A DNA stretch of 13,249 nucleotides from contig CAJXJM010000025.1 of the NCBI GenBank assembly GCA_913054205.1, positions 1-13,249 on the forward strand, in the 5' to 3' direction. The translations under genes and the position numbers were made by a program. The notes under the pieces were generated by a model. The model was given only the letters and a program-made list of their open reading frames with translations. It was not told the DNA's origin and made no database searches. The stretch comes from an uncultured Rhodospirillaceae bacterium (GTDB taxonomy: Bacteria; Pseudomonadota; Alphaproteobacteria; Rhodospirillales; UBA2165). The stretch's first letter is position 1. Every line of letters starts with the position of its first letter. Shown here piece by piece: positions 1 through 7,761 of this stretch.

Positions 1-13
1 AGAAATATCAGTA

Positions 14-43
14 ATGGTACCCATATGGGTACCATATATGGTA
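14..43. repeat. nested AT-rich palindromes at left edge
   Basis: A perfect 22-bp palindrome spans 14-35 (arm ATGGTACCCAT followed by its own complement). A second perfect 14-bp palindrome, TACCATATATGGTA, spans 30-43 and shares the segment TACCAT with the first. The two are alternatives, since folding one disrupts the other. No gene lies beside them on the visible side, so they could be an operator, the edge of a small mobile element or part of an RNA. The sequence does not show which. Confidence 0.6.
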
Positions 44-145
44 TATAATATGTTATGTGGGCGACACGGTGAGTCTCCCCGCCGTAGCACCGCCGTTAGG
101 TGGGAGCGTAATGAGGGAAATTAGGGAGCACCCTCCTCACATATT

Positions 146-176
146 ACTGGCGCGTCTCAATATATGGCGCGCCAGT
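146..176. repeat. GC-rich inverted repeat (possible hairpin)
   Basis: The 9-bp arms ACTGGCGCG (146-154) and CGCGCCAGT (168-176) are perfectly complementary around a 13-nt spacer. No T-run follows on either strand, so it does not look like an intrinsic terminator. It lies in the 221-nt stretch beyond the truncated methyltransferase. That stretch also has weaker complementary runs (GTG..GAGGG around 100-116 with CCCTC..CAC around 131-140) but matches no structured RNA family I know. The clustering of self-complementary segments suggests a small structured RNA or a miniature element, but this is inference. Confidence 0.45.
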
Positions 177-221
177 TGCTCATCATGGTCTCGAATTAGG
201 TCTCCTCGCTTTATCGCTCGC

Positions 222-653
222 CTATAAACGCGACGCGCCTCTTTCATGTTGTACGAGAGAATCATAGTTAAAAAAAACTTTTGATTCTTTGGTTGCTTTG
301 AGACTTATGCTCCATAATTTGCGAGGTGGGTTCCTGCCGCATGCACCGCCGACAGCGCGGGCATGACTGCCCAAAGATTTTGCCAAATCGCCATAAGTTT
401 TAATCTCGCCGTAGGGTATCGCGAGCATTTTTTGCCAAACGGCTTGTTGAAAATCTGTGCCCTCTGGTCTAAGCGGCAAATCGAAAACTTCGCGCTCTCC
501 GGCAAAATATTCTTCGAGTTGTTGTTTTGCTTTTAAAAGTAGCGGTGTTTCAGTGCTGTCTGAGGCGCGACCCCACTCAACGACAATAATTTCGCCTGCT
601 TCTTCAAAAATGGTCAATGGCCCGGTGGGGCTTTGTAAAGTTATAAACGGCAT
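222..653 (-). pseudogene. ogt: O6-methylguanine-DNA methyltransferase, 3'-truncated, catalytic motif lost
   Basis: An intact member would transfer an alkyl group from O6-alkylguanine in DNA to its own cysteine, a direct suicide repair. The 143-codon frame has the family's N-terminal part and most of the DNA-binding helix-turn-helix region: FQQAVWQKMLAIPYGEIKTYGDLA (about residues 68-91, given here as a landmark) and then RAVGGACGRNP up to residue 109. After that point, near position 327, the sequence diverges. The expected PCHRV block with the acceptor cysteine is missing, and a tail of about 34 unrelated residues runs to a stop. I found no PCHRV-like coding in any frame of 1-330. The protein as read cannot be an alkyltransferase and is probably a remnant, though the missing 3' part could lie beyond the left edge if an element inserted here. 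The ATG at 651-653 has no strong Shine-Dalgarno. It begins 31 nt after the stop of the DUF255 gene on the same strand, so the two probably share a transcript. Confidence 0.75.
258..288. repeat. AT-rich inverted repeat inside the truncated gene's foreign tail
   Basis: The arms AGAATCA (258-264) and TGATTCT (282-288) are perfect complements. An inner pair, AGTT (266-269) with AACT (277-280), extends the fold around a run of A on the plus strand (T on the minus). It sits on the non-homologous side of the methyltransferase breakpoint. It could be a hairpin at the end of the transcript read from the minus strand, but no T-run follows the stem, so a terminator role is not established. Confidence 0.4.
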
Positions 654-684
654 GGCAAGAATTTAAACCTGAGATAACCAGGTA

Positions 685-2727
685 TCAAGTTTGGGAAAGT
701 TCTTCCAGTAAACCTTCCGAAGTTATTTGCGGCAGACCACAGGTTTGACCTCGGCAAACATAGGCGGTTGGCTGGCTATCGATTTGCGTTTTGCCCTTTG
801 CCGGATGATCGGCGGGCAGTTCGATCTCAGGCGTTAGGCAGGCGAGAATGAGATTGGGATCGCCGCAATTGATCGCTGTTCTGGCGAGATCAGTACCTTC
901 ATTTTCTTTTGCAATAATGACAACCTGTAATCCTGTTGCCAGTGTTTCAAACCCAGCCAGGAGGCTTGGCATATTTGCGCCTTGGTTGGGTGTTTTTGCG
1001 GTGAAGCCATTGATCAATTGGTCTGCCTGATCGCGGTAATGTGGCACGCCCGTGAGGTAAAACAATCGCGCCAAATTTTCCGCCATGACGCCATTGCCGG
1101 ACGGCGTTGCATTATCAAACGCAGTGCGCGTGCGGGCAATTAGGTCATGAGCGTCATTTGGCGAGAGATAATATCCGGCCCCTGCGTCATCCCAAAAATG
1201 TGCTTTCGAGGTGTCAGCCCAGATTATCGCCTGATCGAGATAGGCCTGACTTCCCGTGACCTGATAAAGCTGCAGCGCCGCTTTGATCATGCAGGCATAA
1301 TCGTCGAGCATATCAGCTGTTTTGGCCTCACCTTTACAAAAGCTATGCTTGAGACGCGGGCCATTGCTCATGTCTGACAGAATGAAATCGAAAGCGATTT
1401 TGGCGGCGTTGATCCAATCGGGCTCGTCAAAAACAGCGCCGGCATAACTTAGAGCGGCGATCATCAAACCGTTCCAATCGGCAAGAATTTTATCATCAAG
1501 GCCGGGCCGTACCCGATCTTCACGCGCCTGCCATAAAATCTGGCGGCTGGTTTTTAATTTACTTTCGGCGGCGTCTGATCCGAGATCGAGCGTATTGAGG
1601 CGGTTGAGGATATTTGTGTGTTCCCAATTGCCAGACTCCGAGACATCGTAGATGTCTTTAAATTCGGGGGCATCGCCGCCGAGCAATTGATCAATATCTG
1701 TTTCTGACCAGACGTAGAACGCCCCTTCCCGGGATATGCCTTCGGCGTCCGGACTGTCTGCATCGAGTGTACCGGCATAGGCGCCGCCTTCCAGGCGAAG
1801 TTCCCTGAGCGCCCAATCGATGGTTTCCCGAATTCTGATTTCAAATAAGGGCGATTTCGTTTTTTGCCAAACCAAAGTCATCACATAGAGAAGCTGGGCG
1901 TTATCGTACAACATTTTCTCAAAATGCGGCGCCAGCCAAATCGCGTCGGTCGAGTAGCGGGCAAAACCGCCGCCGAGATGATCGTAAATTCCACCTTGGC
2001 ACATATGGATAAGCGAGGTTGTAACGGCGGCAAGGAATTGATCATTACCGGTTCTAAGATAAGCCCGCCACAGCATTTCCTGAAACGACGGCTGCGGAAA
2101 TTTAGGCGCGCCGGTCATGCCGCCATTTTGAAAATCGACCATTGAGAGCGCTTGCTCAGCCGCGGCATCAATTTCAGCGATTGATTGTAGCCCGGTACCC
2201 GCTGCTTGAGTTTGGCTAAGATCGGCTTGATTGGCGAGGCCGTTTAATATGGCATCGATGTTGGCGTCTACTTTTTCACGCTGATCATGGAAAAGGCTGG
2301 AGACCGCGCGCAACACATCGGAGAAGCCCGGATGACCATACCGTGAAGTTGGCGGGAAATAGGTGCCGCCCCAATAGGGCTTGCCTTCCGGTGTCAGGAA
2401 CATCGTCAATGGCCAGCCGCCCTGCTGGCCCATCATCGCCAGAGAAGTCATATAAATGCTATCGACATCCGGGCGCTCTTCTCTGTCCACTTTGATATTG
2501 ACGTAGAGCTCGTTCATTAAAGCTGCCGTCTCGTCATCTTCAAAGCTCTCATGCGCCATCACATGACACCAGTGGCATGCGGCATAACCTATTGATAACA
2601 TTATAGGTTTTCCACTTTCTTTGGCCATTAGGAAAGCCTCGTCACCCCACGATTGCCAATGAACCGGATTGTCTTTGTGCTGTTTGAGATAAGGGCTGCT
2701 TTCCTCACCTAGGCGGTTCGATGTCAC
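685..2727 (-). CDS. thioredoxin-like DUF255 / YyaL-SSP411 family protein
   Basis: This is a full-length (680 aa) member of the widespread YyaL/SSP411 (Spata20-like) family, whose biochemical role is not settled. The N-terminal ~150 residues are a thioredoxin-fold DUF255 domain with its CxxC-type motif CHWC at 51-54, followed by DREERPDVD (81-89) and [23 protein letters not shown] (103-125). The rest is the alpha/alpha-barrel related to N-acylglucosamine epimerase/cellobiose epimerase folds, with landmarks [10 protein letters not shown] (252-261) and [10 protein letters not shown] (267-276). The C-terminal YVCRGQTC segment (656-663) carries a conserved cysteine pair. No signal peptide or membrane segment is visible, so it should be cytoplasmic. 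The start is GTG (2725-2727), supported by an AGGAG Shine-Dalgarno six bases upstream and by the family N-terminus with [14 protein letters not shown]. It is divergent from mnmE across about 110 nt and is followed by the truncated ogt. A redox or sugar-related role would be a guess. Confidence 0.93.
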   Translation of the reverse strand: MTSNRLGEESSPYLKQHKDNPVHWQSWGDEAFLMAKESGKPIMLSIGYAACHWCHVMAHESFEDDETAALMNELYVNIKVDREERPDVDSIYMTSLAMMGQQGGWPLTMFLTPEGKPYWGGTYFPPTSRYGHPGFSDVLRAVSSLFHDQREKVDANIDAILNGLANQADLSQTQAAGTGLQSIAEIDAAAEQALSMVDFQNGGMTGAPKFPQPSFQEMLWRAYLRTGNDQFLAAVTTSLIHMCQGGIYDHLGGGFARYSTDAIWLAPHFEKMLYDNAQLLYVMTLVWQKTKSPLFEIRIRETIDWALRELRLEGGAYAGTLDADSPDAEGISREGAFYVWSETDIDQLLGGDAPEFKDIYDVSESGNWEHTNILNRLNTLDLGSDAAESKLKTSRQILWQAREDRVRPGLDDKILADWNGLMIAALSYAGAVFDEPDWINAAKIAFDFILSDMSNGPRLKHSFCKGEAKTADMLDDYACMIKAALQLYQVTGSQAYLDQAIIWADTSKAHFWDDAGAGYYLSPNDAHDLIARTRTAFDNATPSGNGVMAENLARLFYLTGVPHYRDQADQLINGFTAKTPNQGANMPSLLAGFETLATGLQVVIIAKENEGTDLARTAINCGDPNLILACLTPEIELPADHPAKGKTQIDSQPTAYVCRGQTCGLPQITSEGLLEELSQT

Positions 2728-2733
2728 TTGGAT

Positions 2734-2738
2734 CTCCT
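2734..2738 (-). promoter_or_regulatory. Shine-Dalgarno AGGAG fixing a GTG start
   Basis: AGGAG on the minus strand lies six bases before the GTG at 2727. It supports that non-ATG start for the DUF255 protein. Confidence 0.7.
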
Positions 2739-2841
2739 GCGATACTCTGGAATCGTTTTAATCGATATAACAAATAACTGTGAAGGATTAATATAGTCAA
2801 ACAACGTGACAGGCGAAAGTCATCTGCCTATACCTAGCTTT

Positions 2842-4170
2842 ATGAATAGTCTGCAAGACAATCAAACGATATTTGCTTTGGCCAGCGGCGCCGGGAAGTC
2901 AGGCATTGCGGTATTTCGGATATCAGGGCCGTCTGCGACGGATGCGCTTCGGGCAGTTTGCAAAAAACAATTGCCTGAACCAAGGCGCGCCACTCGGGTG
3001 GAGCTCATTGATCCTAAAACGGAAGAAGTGCTGGATGATGGGCTGGCGCTATATTTTCCAGGGCCAGCGAGCTTTACCGGCGAGGATGTTGTTGAGCTGC
3101 ATGTCCATGGTGGCCGGGCTGTCATTGCTGGAATTACCGAAGCCTTGGCGGCAATTGATGATGTGCGTCTGGCAGAAGCCGGTGAATTTACCCGCCGGGC
3201 ATTTGATCACGGTAAATTTGATCTGACCTCTGCTGAAGGTTTGGCCGATCTTATCAACGCGGAGACCGCGGCGCAACGACGCCAAGCCCAACGCCAGTTG
3301 CAAGGTGATCTTGGCCTTATTTACGATGATTGGCGGGAGAGGCTGTTAAAAGCGATGGCTCTGTTTGAAGCAGAGATAGATTTTTCCGACGAGGATTTAC
3401 CGCCGGGGCTGCATGAGCAGGTTGCCACCCAAATTGCTGATATCACGGCAGAAATTTCTGAACATCTCGACGACAAAGGCCATGGCCAGATTTTACGCGA
3501 TGGTCTCTATATCGCGATCATCGGTCCGCCAAATGCTGGAAAGTCGAGTTTACTCAACAGATTGTCGCGGCGCGATGTCGCCATTGTATCGGAACATGCT
3601 GGAACGACCCGCGATGTCATTGAGGTTCATCTCGAATTGGAAGGTTATCCGGTTATTTTAGCCGATACCGCTGGATTGCGTGAGGCTCAGGATGATATTG
3701 AAAGTGAAGGCGTTCGCCGCGCCGAGGAACGCGCCGATCAGGCCGATCTAAAATTGGCGGTGTTAGATGGCGCAACCTGGCCTGATAAAGACAAAAAAAC
3801 AATGGACCTTATTGATGATGACACGGTAACCGTTATCAATAAATCTGATTTAATGGGCGATGTCACCTCAGAACATCTTTTGATTTCGGCTGAAACAGGT
3901 GACGGTTTTGATACGCTGCTCGAAGTTTTAAAGAGAGAAGTCGGAGAAAGATGCCATTTATCCGCCTCCCCTGCACTGACGAGAACGCGGCATCGTTCGG
4001 CTCTTGAAGACAGTCTTTTAAATTTAAAACGTTTTCCGAATTCACCGGAAACCGAGCTGAAAGCCGAAGATTTGCGTTTAGCGGCACGCGCACTTGGACG
4101 GATTACTGGCCGCGTTGATGTTGAAGATGTATTGGATATTATCTTTAAAGAATTCTGTATTGGCAAATAA
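2842..4170 (+). CDS. mnmE: tRNA modification GTPase MnmE
   Basis: With MnmG, MnmE installs the carboxymethylaminomethyl (or aminomethyl) group at C5 of wobble uridine 34 in a set of tRNAs, using GTP, FAD and a methylene-tetrahydrofolate-derived carbon. From the ATG at 2842 the protein is 442 aa. It has an N-terminal folate-binding domain (about 1-110), a helical domain, and an inserted G domain with G1 GPPNAGKSS (228-236), G2 AGTTRD (254-259), G3 DTAG (275-278), G4 NKSD (333-336) and G5 SAE (349-351). The diagnostic C-terminal FCIGK closes the protein. An in-frame GTG at 2806 would add 12 residues (454 aa). I prefer 2842 because family N-termini begin just before the IFALASG segment, but neither start has a good Shine-Dalgarno. 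It is separated from its partner gene mnmG by 204 nt containing parS. All key motifs are present. Confidence 0.96.
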   Translation: MNSLQDNQTIFALASGAGKSGIAVFRISGPSATDALRAVCKKQLPEPRRATRVELIDPKTEEVLDDGLALYFPGPASFTGEDVVELHVHGGRAVIAGITEALAAIDDVRLAEAGEFTRRAFDHGKFDLTSAEGLADLINAETAAQRRQAQRQLQGDLGLIYDDWRERLLKAMALFEAEIDFSDEDLPPGLHEQVATQIADITAEISEHLDDKGHGQILRDGLYIAIIGPPNAGKSSLLNRLSRRDVAIVSEHAGTTRDVIEVHLELEGYPVILADTAGLREAQDDIESEGVRRAEERADQADLKLAVLDGATWPDKDKKTMDLIDDDTVTVINKSDLMGDVTSEHLLISAETGDGFDTLLEVLKREVGERCHLSASPALTRTRHRSALEDSLLNLKRFPNSPETELKAEDLRLAARALGRITGRVDVEDVLDIIFKEFCIGK

Positions 4171-4189
4171 TCGCTTAAATCGCCAATAA

Positions 4190-4205
4190 TGTTTCACGTG
4201 AAACA
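4190..4205. other. parS: parS centromere site 1
   Basis: TGTTTCACGTGAAACA is a perfect match to the bacterial chromosomal ParB-binding palindrome. It lies 20 nt after the mnmE stop, upstream of parAB. ParB loads at such sites and slides or spreads as a CTP-dependent clamp, marking the origin region for segregation. Two more identical copies follow at 6270 and 6341. Confidence 0.95.
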
Positions 4206-4313
4206 CACTCTCTATATATATGTCTATATAAATGAGTAACACAGCATATTGATTTCGATTCGGGGTAGTATTTATATAGTTTCAATTACCCGCATATATG
4301 TCGATGTCTTCAA

Positions 4314-4342
4314 TTGACTTATTAGGCCAGCCCCCCTACATT
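4314..4342 (+). promoter_or_regulatory. candidate sigma70-type promoter for mnmG-rsmG-parA-parB
   Basis: TTGACT (4314-4319) is separated by 17 nt from TACATT (4337-4342). These match the -35/-10 consensus at 5 of 6 and 4 of 6 positions, with optimal spacing. Transcription would start about 25 nt before the mnmG ATG. A weaker alternative, TTGATT (4249-4254) with TTATAT (4272-4277), also has 17-nt spacing and would give a longer leader. These are pattern matches only. Confidence 0.4.
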
Positions 4343-4354
4343 CCCGCGCCTAAT
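4321..4354. repeat. inverted repeat upstream of mnmG
   Basis: ATTAGGC (4321-4327) and GCCTAAT (4348-4354) are perfect 7-bp arms around a 20-nt C-rich spacer, 20 nt before the mnmG start. Allowing one wobble pair, the stem extends to 4319-4356. It overlaps the candidate -10 region. It could be an operator, or a leader hairpin if transcription starts at the upstream alternative promoter. Confidence 0.4.
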
Positions 4355-4374
4355 GAAAGAGACCCAATAACGTT

Positions 4375-6258
4375 ATGAGCGAAGCCGTTTCCATAAACAA
4401 TAAATTTGATGTCATTGTCGTTGGCGGTGGCCATGCCGGTAGTGAAGCCGCAGCGGCTGCGGCGCGCATCGGCGCCCGGACGCTTTTGCTTACCCATAAG
4501 TTGGAATCCATCGGTGAGATGTCTTGCAATCCTGCGATTGGCGGCTTGGCAAAAGGTCAGCTGGTGCGGGAAATTGATGCGCTCGATGGGATCATGGGCA
4601 GGGCGATTGATCGCGGCGGCATTCAGTTCCGCATGCTCAACCAAAGTAAAGGCCCGGCCGTCCGAGGCCCCCGCGCCCAAGCCGATCGCAAACTCTACCG
4701 CGAAGCCATATTTGATCTGTTGTCCCATCAAGATAATCTTGAGATGAAGGCCGGCTCTGCCGAAGACCTCCTGTTCGATGAAAAGGGTCAATTGGTGGGT
4801 TTAAAAACCGGCGATGGTGCGGATCTGCACGCGCCCAAAATTATCATCACCACCGGCACGTTTCTGCGCGGCCTCATTCATATTGGTGAAGTAAAAATTC
4901 CAGCTGGCCGGGTACATGAGCAACCCGCCATTGGCCTGTCTTTTACGTTTAAGCGTTTGGGTTTTCGCTTGGGCCGCCTTAAAACCGGTACGCCGCCACG
5001 GATTGACGGCAAAACCATCGACTGGTCTCAGCTGACTGAGCAACCTGGCGACACGCCGCCGGTGCCGTTTTCCTATTTGACGGATCGGATTACAACGCCG
5101 CAGATTTCCTGCTTTATTACGCAGACCACTGCTGCATCGCATCAATTAATCAACGCGAACTTACACCGGGCACCGATGTATTCTGGTCAGATTGACAGCA
5201 CCGGTCCCCGCTATTGTCCGTCAATTGAAGATAAGGTCGTGCGCTTTGCCCACCGCGAACGCCATCAGATTTTCCTGGAGCCCGAAGGCCTTGATGACGA
5301 TACGGTTTATCCGAACGGCATTTCAACCTCCCTGCCGAAAGATGTGCAGTTGGACCTGTTGAAAACCATCCCGGGCTTGGAAAATGCTCGAATGATTCAG
5401 CCGGGCTATGCAATCGAATATGATTTTGTCGACCCTCGGGAACTTCACCCGACCTTAGAGACCCACCGTGTTCCTGGTCTCTACTTTGCCGGCCAGATAA
5501 ACGGTACAACCGGTTACGAAGAAGCCGGCGCGCAAGGATTGGTCGCGGGTATCAATGCGGCGCGGGCCGCTGGTGATCAAGATCCGATCATCATTGATCG
5601 GGCCGATGCTTATATTGGTGTGTTAATCGATGACCTCGTCACTCTTGGCACCAGTGAGCCCTATCGCATGTTTACGTCCCGAGCCGAATATCGCCTGCAA
5701 CTTCGGGCCGACAATGCGGATCAGCGTCTGACACCAAAAGGTGTCGAAATTGGCTGCGTTTCGGTGATGCGCGAAAAAGCTTTTGCCCAAAAGTCAGCAG
5801 AGCTCAATCGAGCAATTGAATTGGCGCAGTCGCTAAACAAGACGCCGAACGAACTGGCCAGCCTTGGGCTTAAAATAAATCAAGACGGCGTGCGGCGAAA
5901 TGTCATAGAAATTCTTCGTTATAAAGACATGAACATGAGGCGCATTGCCGAATTTTGGCCAGAGCTATCTGGCCTTTCTCCGGCAATTGCCGAGCAGATT
6001 GAAATTATGGGACTTTACTCTGGCTATATGGATCGCCAGGAAGCTGATATCCGTGCCTTCAGAAATGATGAATCTCTCCTCATTCCAGAGGACATCGACT
6101 TTAATGCAATTGGCGGTTTGTCCAATGAAATCCGCTCAAAACTCGAAGAAGCGCGCCCGACGACGCTTGGTGCTGCGGCGCGAATATCTGGCGTAACTCC
6201 TGCAGCATTAACGGCATTGTTGGGATTTGTCCGCCGCCGCGCTAGAAATGCAGCCTAA
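4375..6258 (+). CDS. mnmG: tRNA uridine-5-carboxymethylaminomethyl modification enzyme MnmG (GidA)
   Basis: MnmG is the FAD- and NADH-using partner of MnmE in modifying U34 of tRNA. The 627-aa length is normal for the family. The N-terminal dinucleotide-binding motif GGGHAG lies at 17-22 after the strand FDVIVV. The characteristic [20 protein letters not shown] block follows at about 49-68, then [25 protein letters not shown] and the late FAD-contacting segment [17 protein letters not shown]. The C-terminal helical domain, which binds MnmE and tRNA, contains the signature [20 protein letters not shown]. The ATG at 4375 has only a weak purine-rich stretch (GAAAGAG, 4355-4361) upstream. It ends 26 nt before rsmG, and that gap contains parS2. 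Confidence 0.97.
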   Translation: MSEAVSINNKFDVIVVGGGHAGSEAAAAAARIGARTLLLTHKLESIGEMSCNPAIGGLAKGQLVREIDALDGIMGRAIDRGGIQFRMLNQSKGPAVRGPRAQADRKLYREAIFDLLSHQDNLEMKAGSAEDLLFDEKGQLVGLKTGDGADLHAPKIIITTGTFLRGLIHIGEVKIPAGRVHEQPAIGLSFTFKRLGFRLGRLKTGTPPRIDGKTIDWSQLTEQPGDTPPVPFSYLTDRITTPQISCFITQTTAASHQLINANLHRAPMYSGQIDSTGPRYCPSIEDKVVRFAHRERHQIFLEPEGLDDDTVYPNGISTSLPKDVQLDLLKTIPGLENARMIQPGYAIEYDFVDPRELHPTLETHRVPGLYFAGQINGTTGYEEAGAQGLVAGINAARAAGDQDPIIIDRADAYIGVLIDDLVTLGTSEPYRMFTSRAEYRLQLRADNADQRLTPKGVEIGCVSVMREKAFAQKSAELNRAIELAQSLNKTPNELASLGLKINQDGVRRNVIEILRYKDMNMRRIAEFWPELSGLSPAIAEQIEIMGLYSGYMDRQEADIRAFRNDESLLIPEDIDFNAIGGLSNEIRSKLEEARPTTLGAAARISGVTPAALTALLGFVRRRARNAA

Positions 6259-6269
6259 AAACGTACGAA

Positions 6270-6285
6270 TGTTTCACGTGAAACA
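6270..6285. other. parS: parS centromere site 2, abutting the rsmG start codon
   Basis: A perfect TGTTTCACGTGAAACA occupies most of the 26-nt mnmG-rsmG gap. Its last A is the first base of the rsmG ATG, so the site sits where a Shine-Dalgarno sequence would normally be. It is 71 bp, start to start, from parS3. Confidence 0.95.
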
Positions 6286-6947
6286 TGCCCATGCCTAATT
6301 CGAAATTATCCCCTATTGAGACATTTTCAGAAACTATCGATGTTTCACGTGAAACACTCGACCGTTTGGGCATCTATGTTGATCTTCTCCAGAAATGGCA
6401 GAAACGTATTAATCTTGTTGGAGCTAAAACGCTCGATGATGTCTGGCACCGTCATATTCTCGATTCAGCTCAGTTGTTTTCACACATAAAAGACACTAAA
6501 GGCCGTCTGCTGGATTTAGGCAGTGGCGCGGGATTCCCAGGATTGGTGCTCTCAATTATGGGCGCGGCAGAAATAGCCTTGCTCGAATCCAATCAGAAAA
6601 AATGTAGCTTTTTGGGAGAGGTTATTCGCCGTACAGCCTGCGATGCTGAGGTTTTTCACGGCCGAATTGAAGATTATCCCGATAGCAAATCCGCAGATAT
6701 TATAACCGCCCGCGCCCTGGCACCATTGGATGACTTGCTTAACTTGAGCGTTCCGCTCTTGGCCGATCACGGAATCTGCTTGTTTTTAAAGGGCGAGACC
6801 TACGAACAAGAATTGACCGAGTGTCAAAAAAGGTGGAATATGAATGTTCAAATTCATCCGTCTCTTACAGCTCACAATAATAGTGCGGATGAAGCTTCTC
6901 CCGGGGTTTTGATTGAAATAAGGAACCTATCACGCCGTGATGGATAA
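6285..6947 (+). CDS. rsmG: 16S rRNA (guanine-N7) methyltransferase RsmG (GidB)
   Basis: RsmG uses S-adenosylmethionine to methylate N7 of a guanine in the 530 loop of 16S rRNA (G527 in E. coli numbering). The protein is 220 aa, a usual length. It has the helical N-terminal segment with WQKRINLVG (about 38-46), the WHRHILDS block (54-61), the Rossmann SAM-binding loop DLGSGAGFPG (77-86), and TARALAPL (141-148) followed by FLKG (167-170). The ATG at 6285 and a second at 6291 are both possible starts, and neither has a Shine-Dalgarno because parS2 fills the leader. Translation may depend on re-initiation from mnmG. A third parS is embedded in codons 19-24 and encodes VSRET. The 3' end overlaps parA. 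Confidence 0.95.
   Translation: MPMPNSKLSPIETFSETIDVSRETLDRLGIYVDLLQKWQKRINLVGAKTLDDVWHRHILDSAQLFSHIKDTKGRLLDLGSGAGFPGLVLSIMGAAEIALLESNQKKCSFLGEVIRRTACDAEVFHGRIEDYPDSKSADIITARALAPLDDLLNLSVPLLADHGICLFLKGETYEQELTECQKRWNMNVQIHPSLTAHNNSADEASPGVLIEIRNLSRRDG
6341..6356. other. parS: parS centromere site 3, inside the rsmG coding region
   Basis: This perfect TGTTTCACGTGAAACA lies within the rsmG reading frame, where it encodes part of DVSRETL. The site therefore serves as protein-coding sequence and ParB-loading sequence at once. A VSRET-like N-terminus is, to my knowledge, common in RsmG proteins for this reason. Confidence 0.95.
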
Positions 6948-7761
6948 TAATGCACACACCGATCCCAGTGAATCGCTCAACCAGCGCCCGCGTATTATTG
7001 CGGTTGCCAATCAAAAAGGCGGCGTTGGCAAAACCACCACCACGATAAATTTGGCAACAGCTTTGGCAGCGGTGCGTAAACGCGTCATGGTATTGGATCT
7101 TGATCCACAAGGAAATGCTAGCACGGGGCTTGGAATTGAACAGTCAGAACGTAAGATTAACGCCTATCATGTGATGATTGGTGAGGCCTCCTTGGATGAA
7201 GCCATTCTCGAAACGGCCATTCCTGGCCTTACCATTGTTTCTTCCGGCGTGGATTTATCTGGCGCTGAAATTGAGTTGATCGAATTTGAAGATCGCTTGT
7301 TCAGATTAAAGACTGCTATAGGCAGCCATCTAGATGGATATGACTATGTTTTGATAGACTGCCCCCCGGCGTTGGGACTTTTAACTGTAAACGCCTTAAA
7401 TGCGGCGGATGCTGTTTTGGTGCCGGTGCAATGTGAGTTCTTTGCCTTGGAAGGTGTTAGCCATTTGGTTAGGACCATCGACCGTATCAAAAAAGCCTAT
7501 AATCCAGACCTTGAAATCCAGGGTATTGTCCTCACCATGTTTGATTCCCGCAACAATCTATCCGATGCGGTTGCAGCAGACGTTCGGGAGTTCTTTGGCG
7601 ATATTGTTTATGACACGGTCATTCCCAGAAATGTCAGAGTGTCGGAAGCGCCCTCCCACGGCAAGCCGGTATTGCTCTATGATACCGCTTGCGCCGGATC
7701 ACAAGCCTATATTCATCTGGCGAGCGAAGTTCTGAAACGTGAAAAAATGTTGGCAGCATAA
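6940..7761 (+). CDS. parA: chromosome partitioning ATPase ParA (Soj)
   Basis: ParA is a deviant-Walker ATPase. Its ATP dimers coat the nucleoid and are stripped by ParB-parS complexes, moving sister origins apart. The protein is about 273 aa. It has the deviant Walker A QKGGVGKTTTT (around 26-36, with the signature lysine in KGGVGK), the A' motif LDLDPQGNAS, and the Walker B strand DYVLIDCPPALGLLT. The short N-terminal extension before the Walker A is typical of chromosomal Soj-like ParAs rather than of plasmid ParAs with an N-terminal HTH. I take the ATG at 6940. A GTG directly before it (6937) is equally in frame and closer to AAGGA at 6920-6924. The start overlaps the rsmG end and lies within a small inverted repeat (6929-6941). 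The stop overlaps the parB start. Confidence 0.96.
   Translation: MDNNAHTDPSESLNQRPRIIAVANQKGGVGKTTTTINLATALAAVRKRVMVLDLDPQGNASTGLGIEQSERKINAYHVMIGEASLDEAILETAIPGLTIVSSGVDLSGAEIELIEFEDRLFRLKTAIGSHLDGYDYVLIDCPPALGLLTVNALNAADAVLVPVQCEFFALEGVSHLVRTIDRIKKAYNPDLEIQGIVLTMFDSRNNLSDAVAADVREFFGDIVYDTVIPRNVRVSEAPSHGKPVLLYDTACAGSQAYIHLASEVLKREKMLAA

Noticed and set aside
95..101. GTTAGGT, which fits the R' core (GTTRRRY) of an integron attC site.
   Set aside because: No paired RYYYAAC core occurs at a suitable distance on the same strand, nor a GTTRRRY partner on the other strand, so no attC structure can be built.
61..180. Possible tRNA, tmRNA, SRP RNA, RNase P RNA or known riboswitch in the structured left-edge segment.
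   Set aside because: None of the diagnostic conserved sequences of these families could be found on either strand.
137..265. A 42-codon, arginine-rich open frame on the minus strand (contains ARRVYRRAIKRGDLIRD), overlapping the end of the truncated methyltransferase frame.
   Set aside because: It has no Shine-Dalgarno and no recognised family, and it overlaps hairpin-forming sequence. An open frame of this length is expected by chance. It would be worth revisiting only if conserved elsewhere.
2806..2841. A 12-codon N-terminal extension of MnmE from a GTG start.
   Set aside because: No usable Shine-Dalgarno is positioned for it, and family N-termini begin near the ATG at 2842. It cannot be excluded, so it is mentioned in the mnmE entry.
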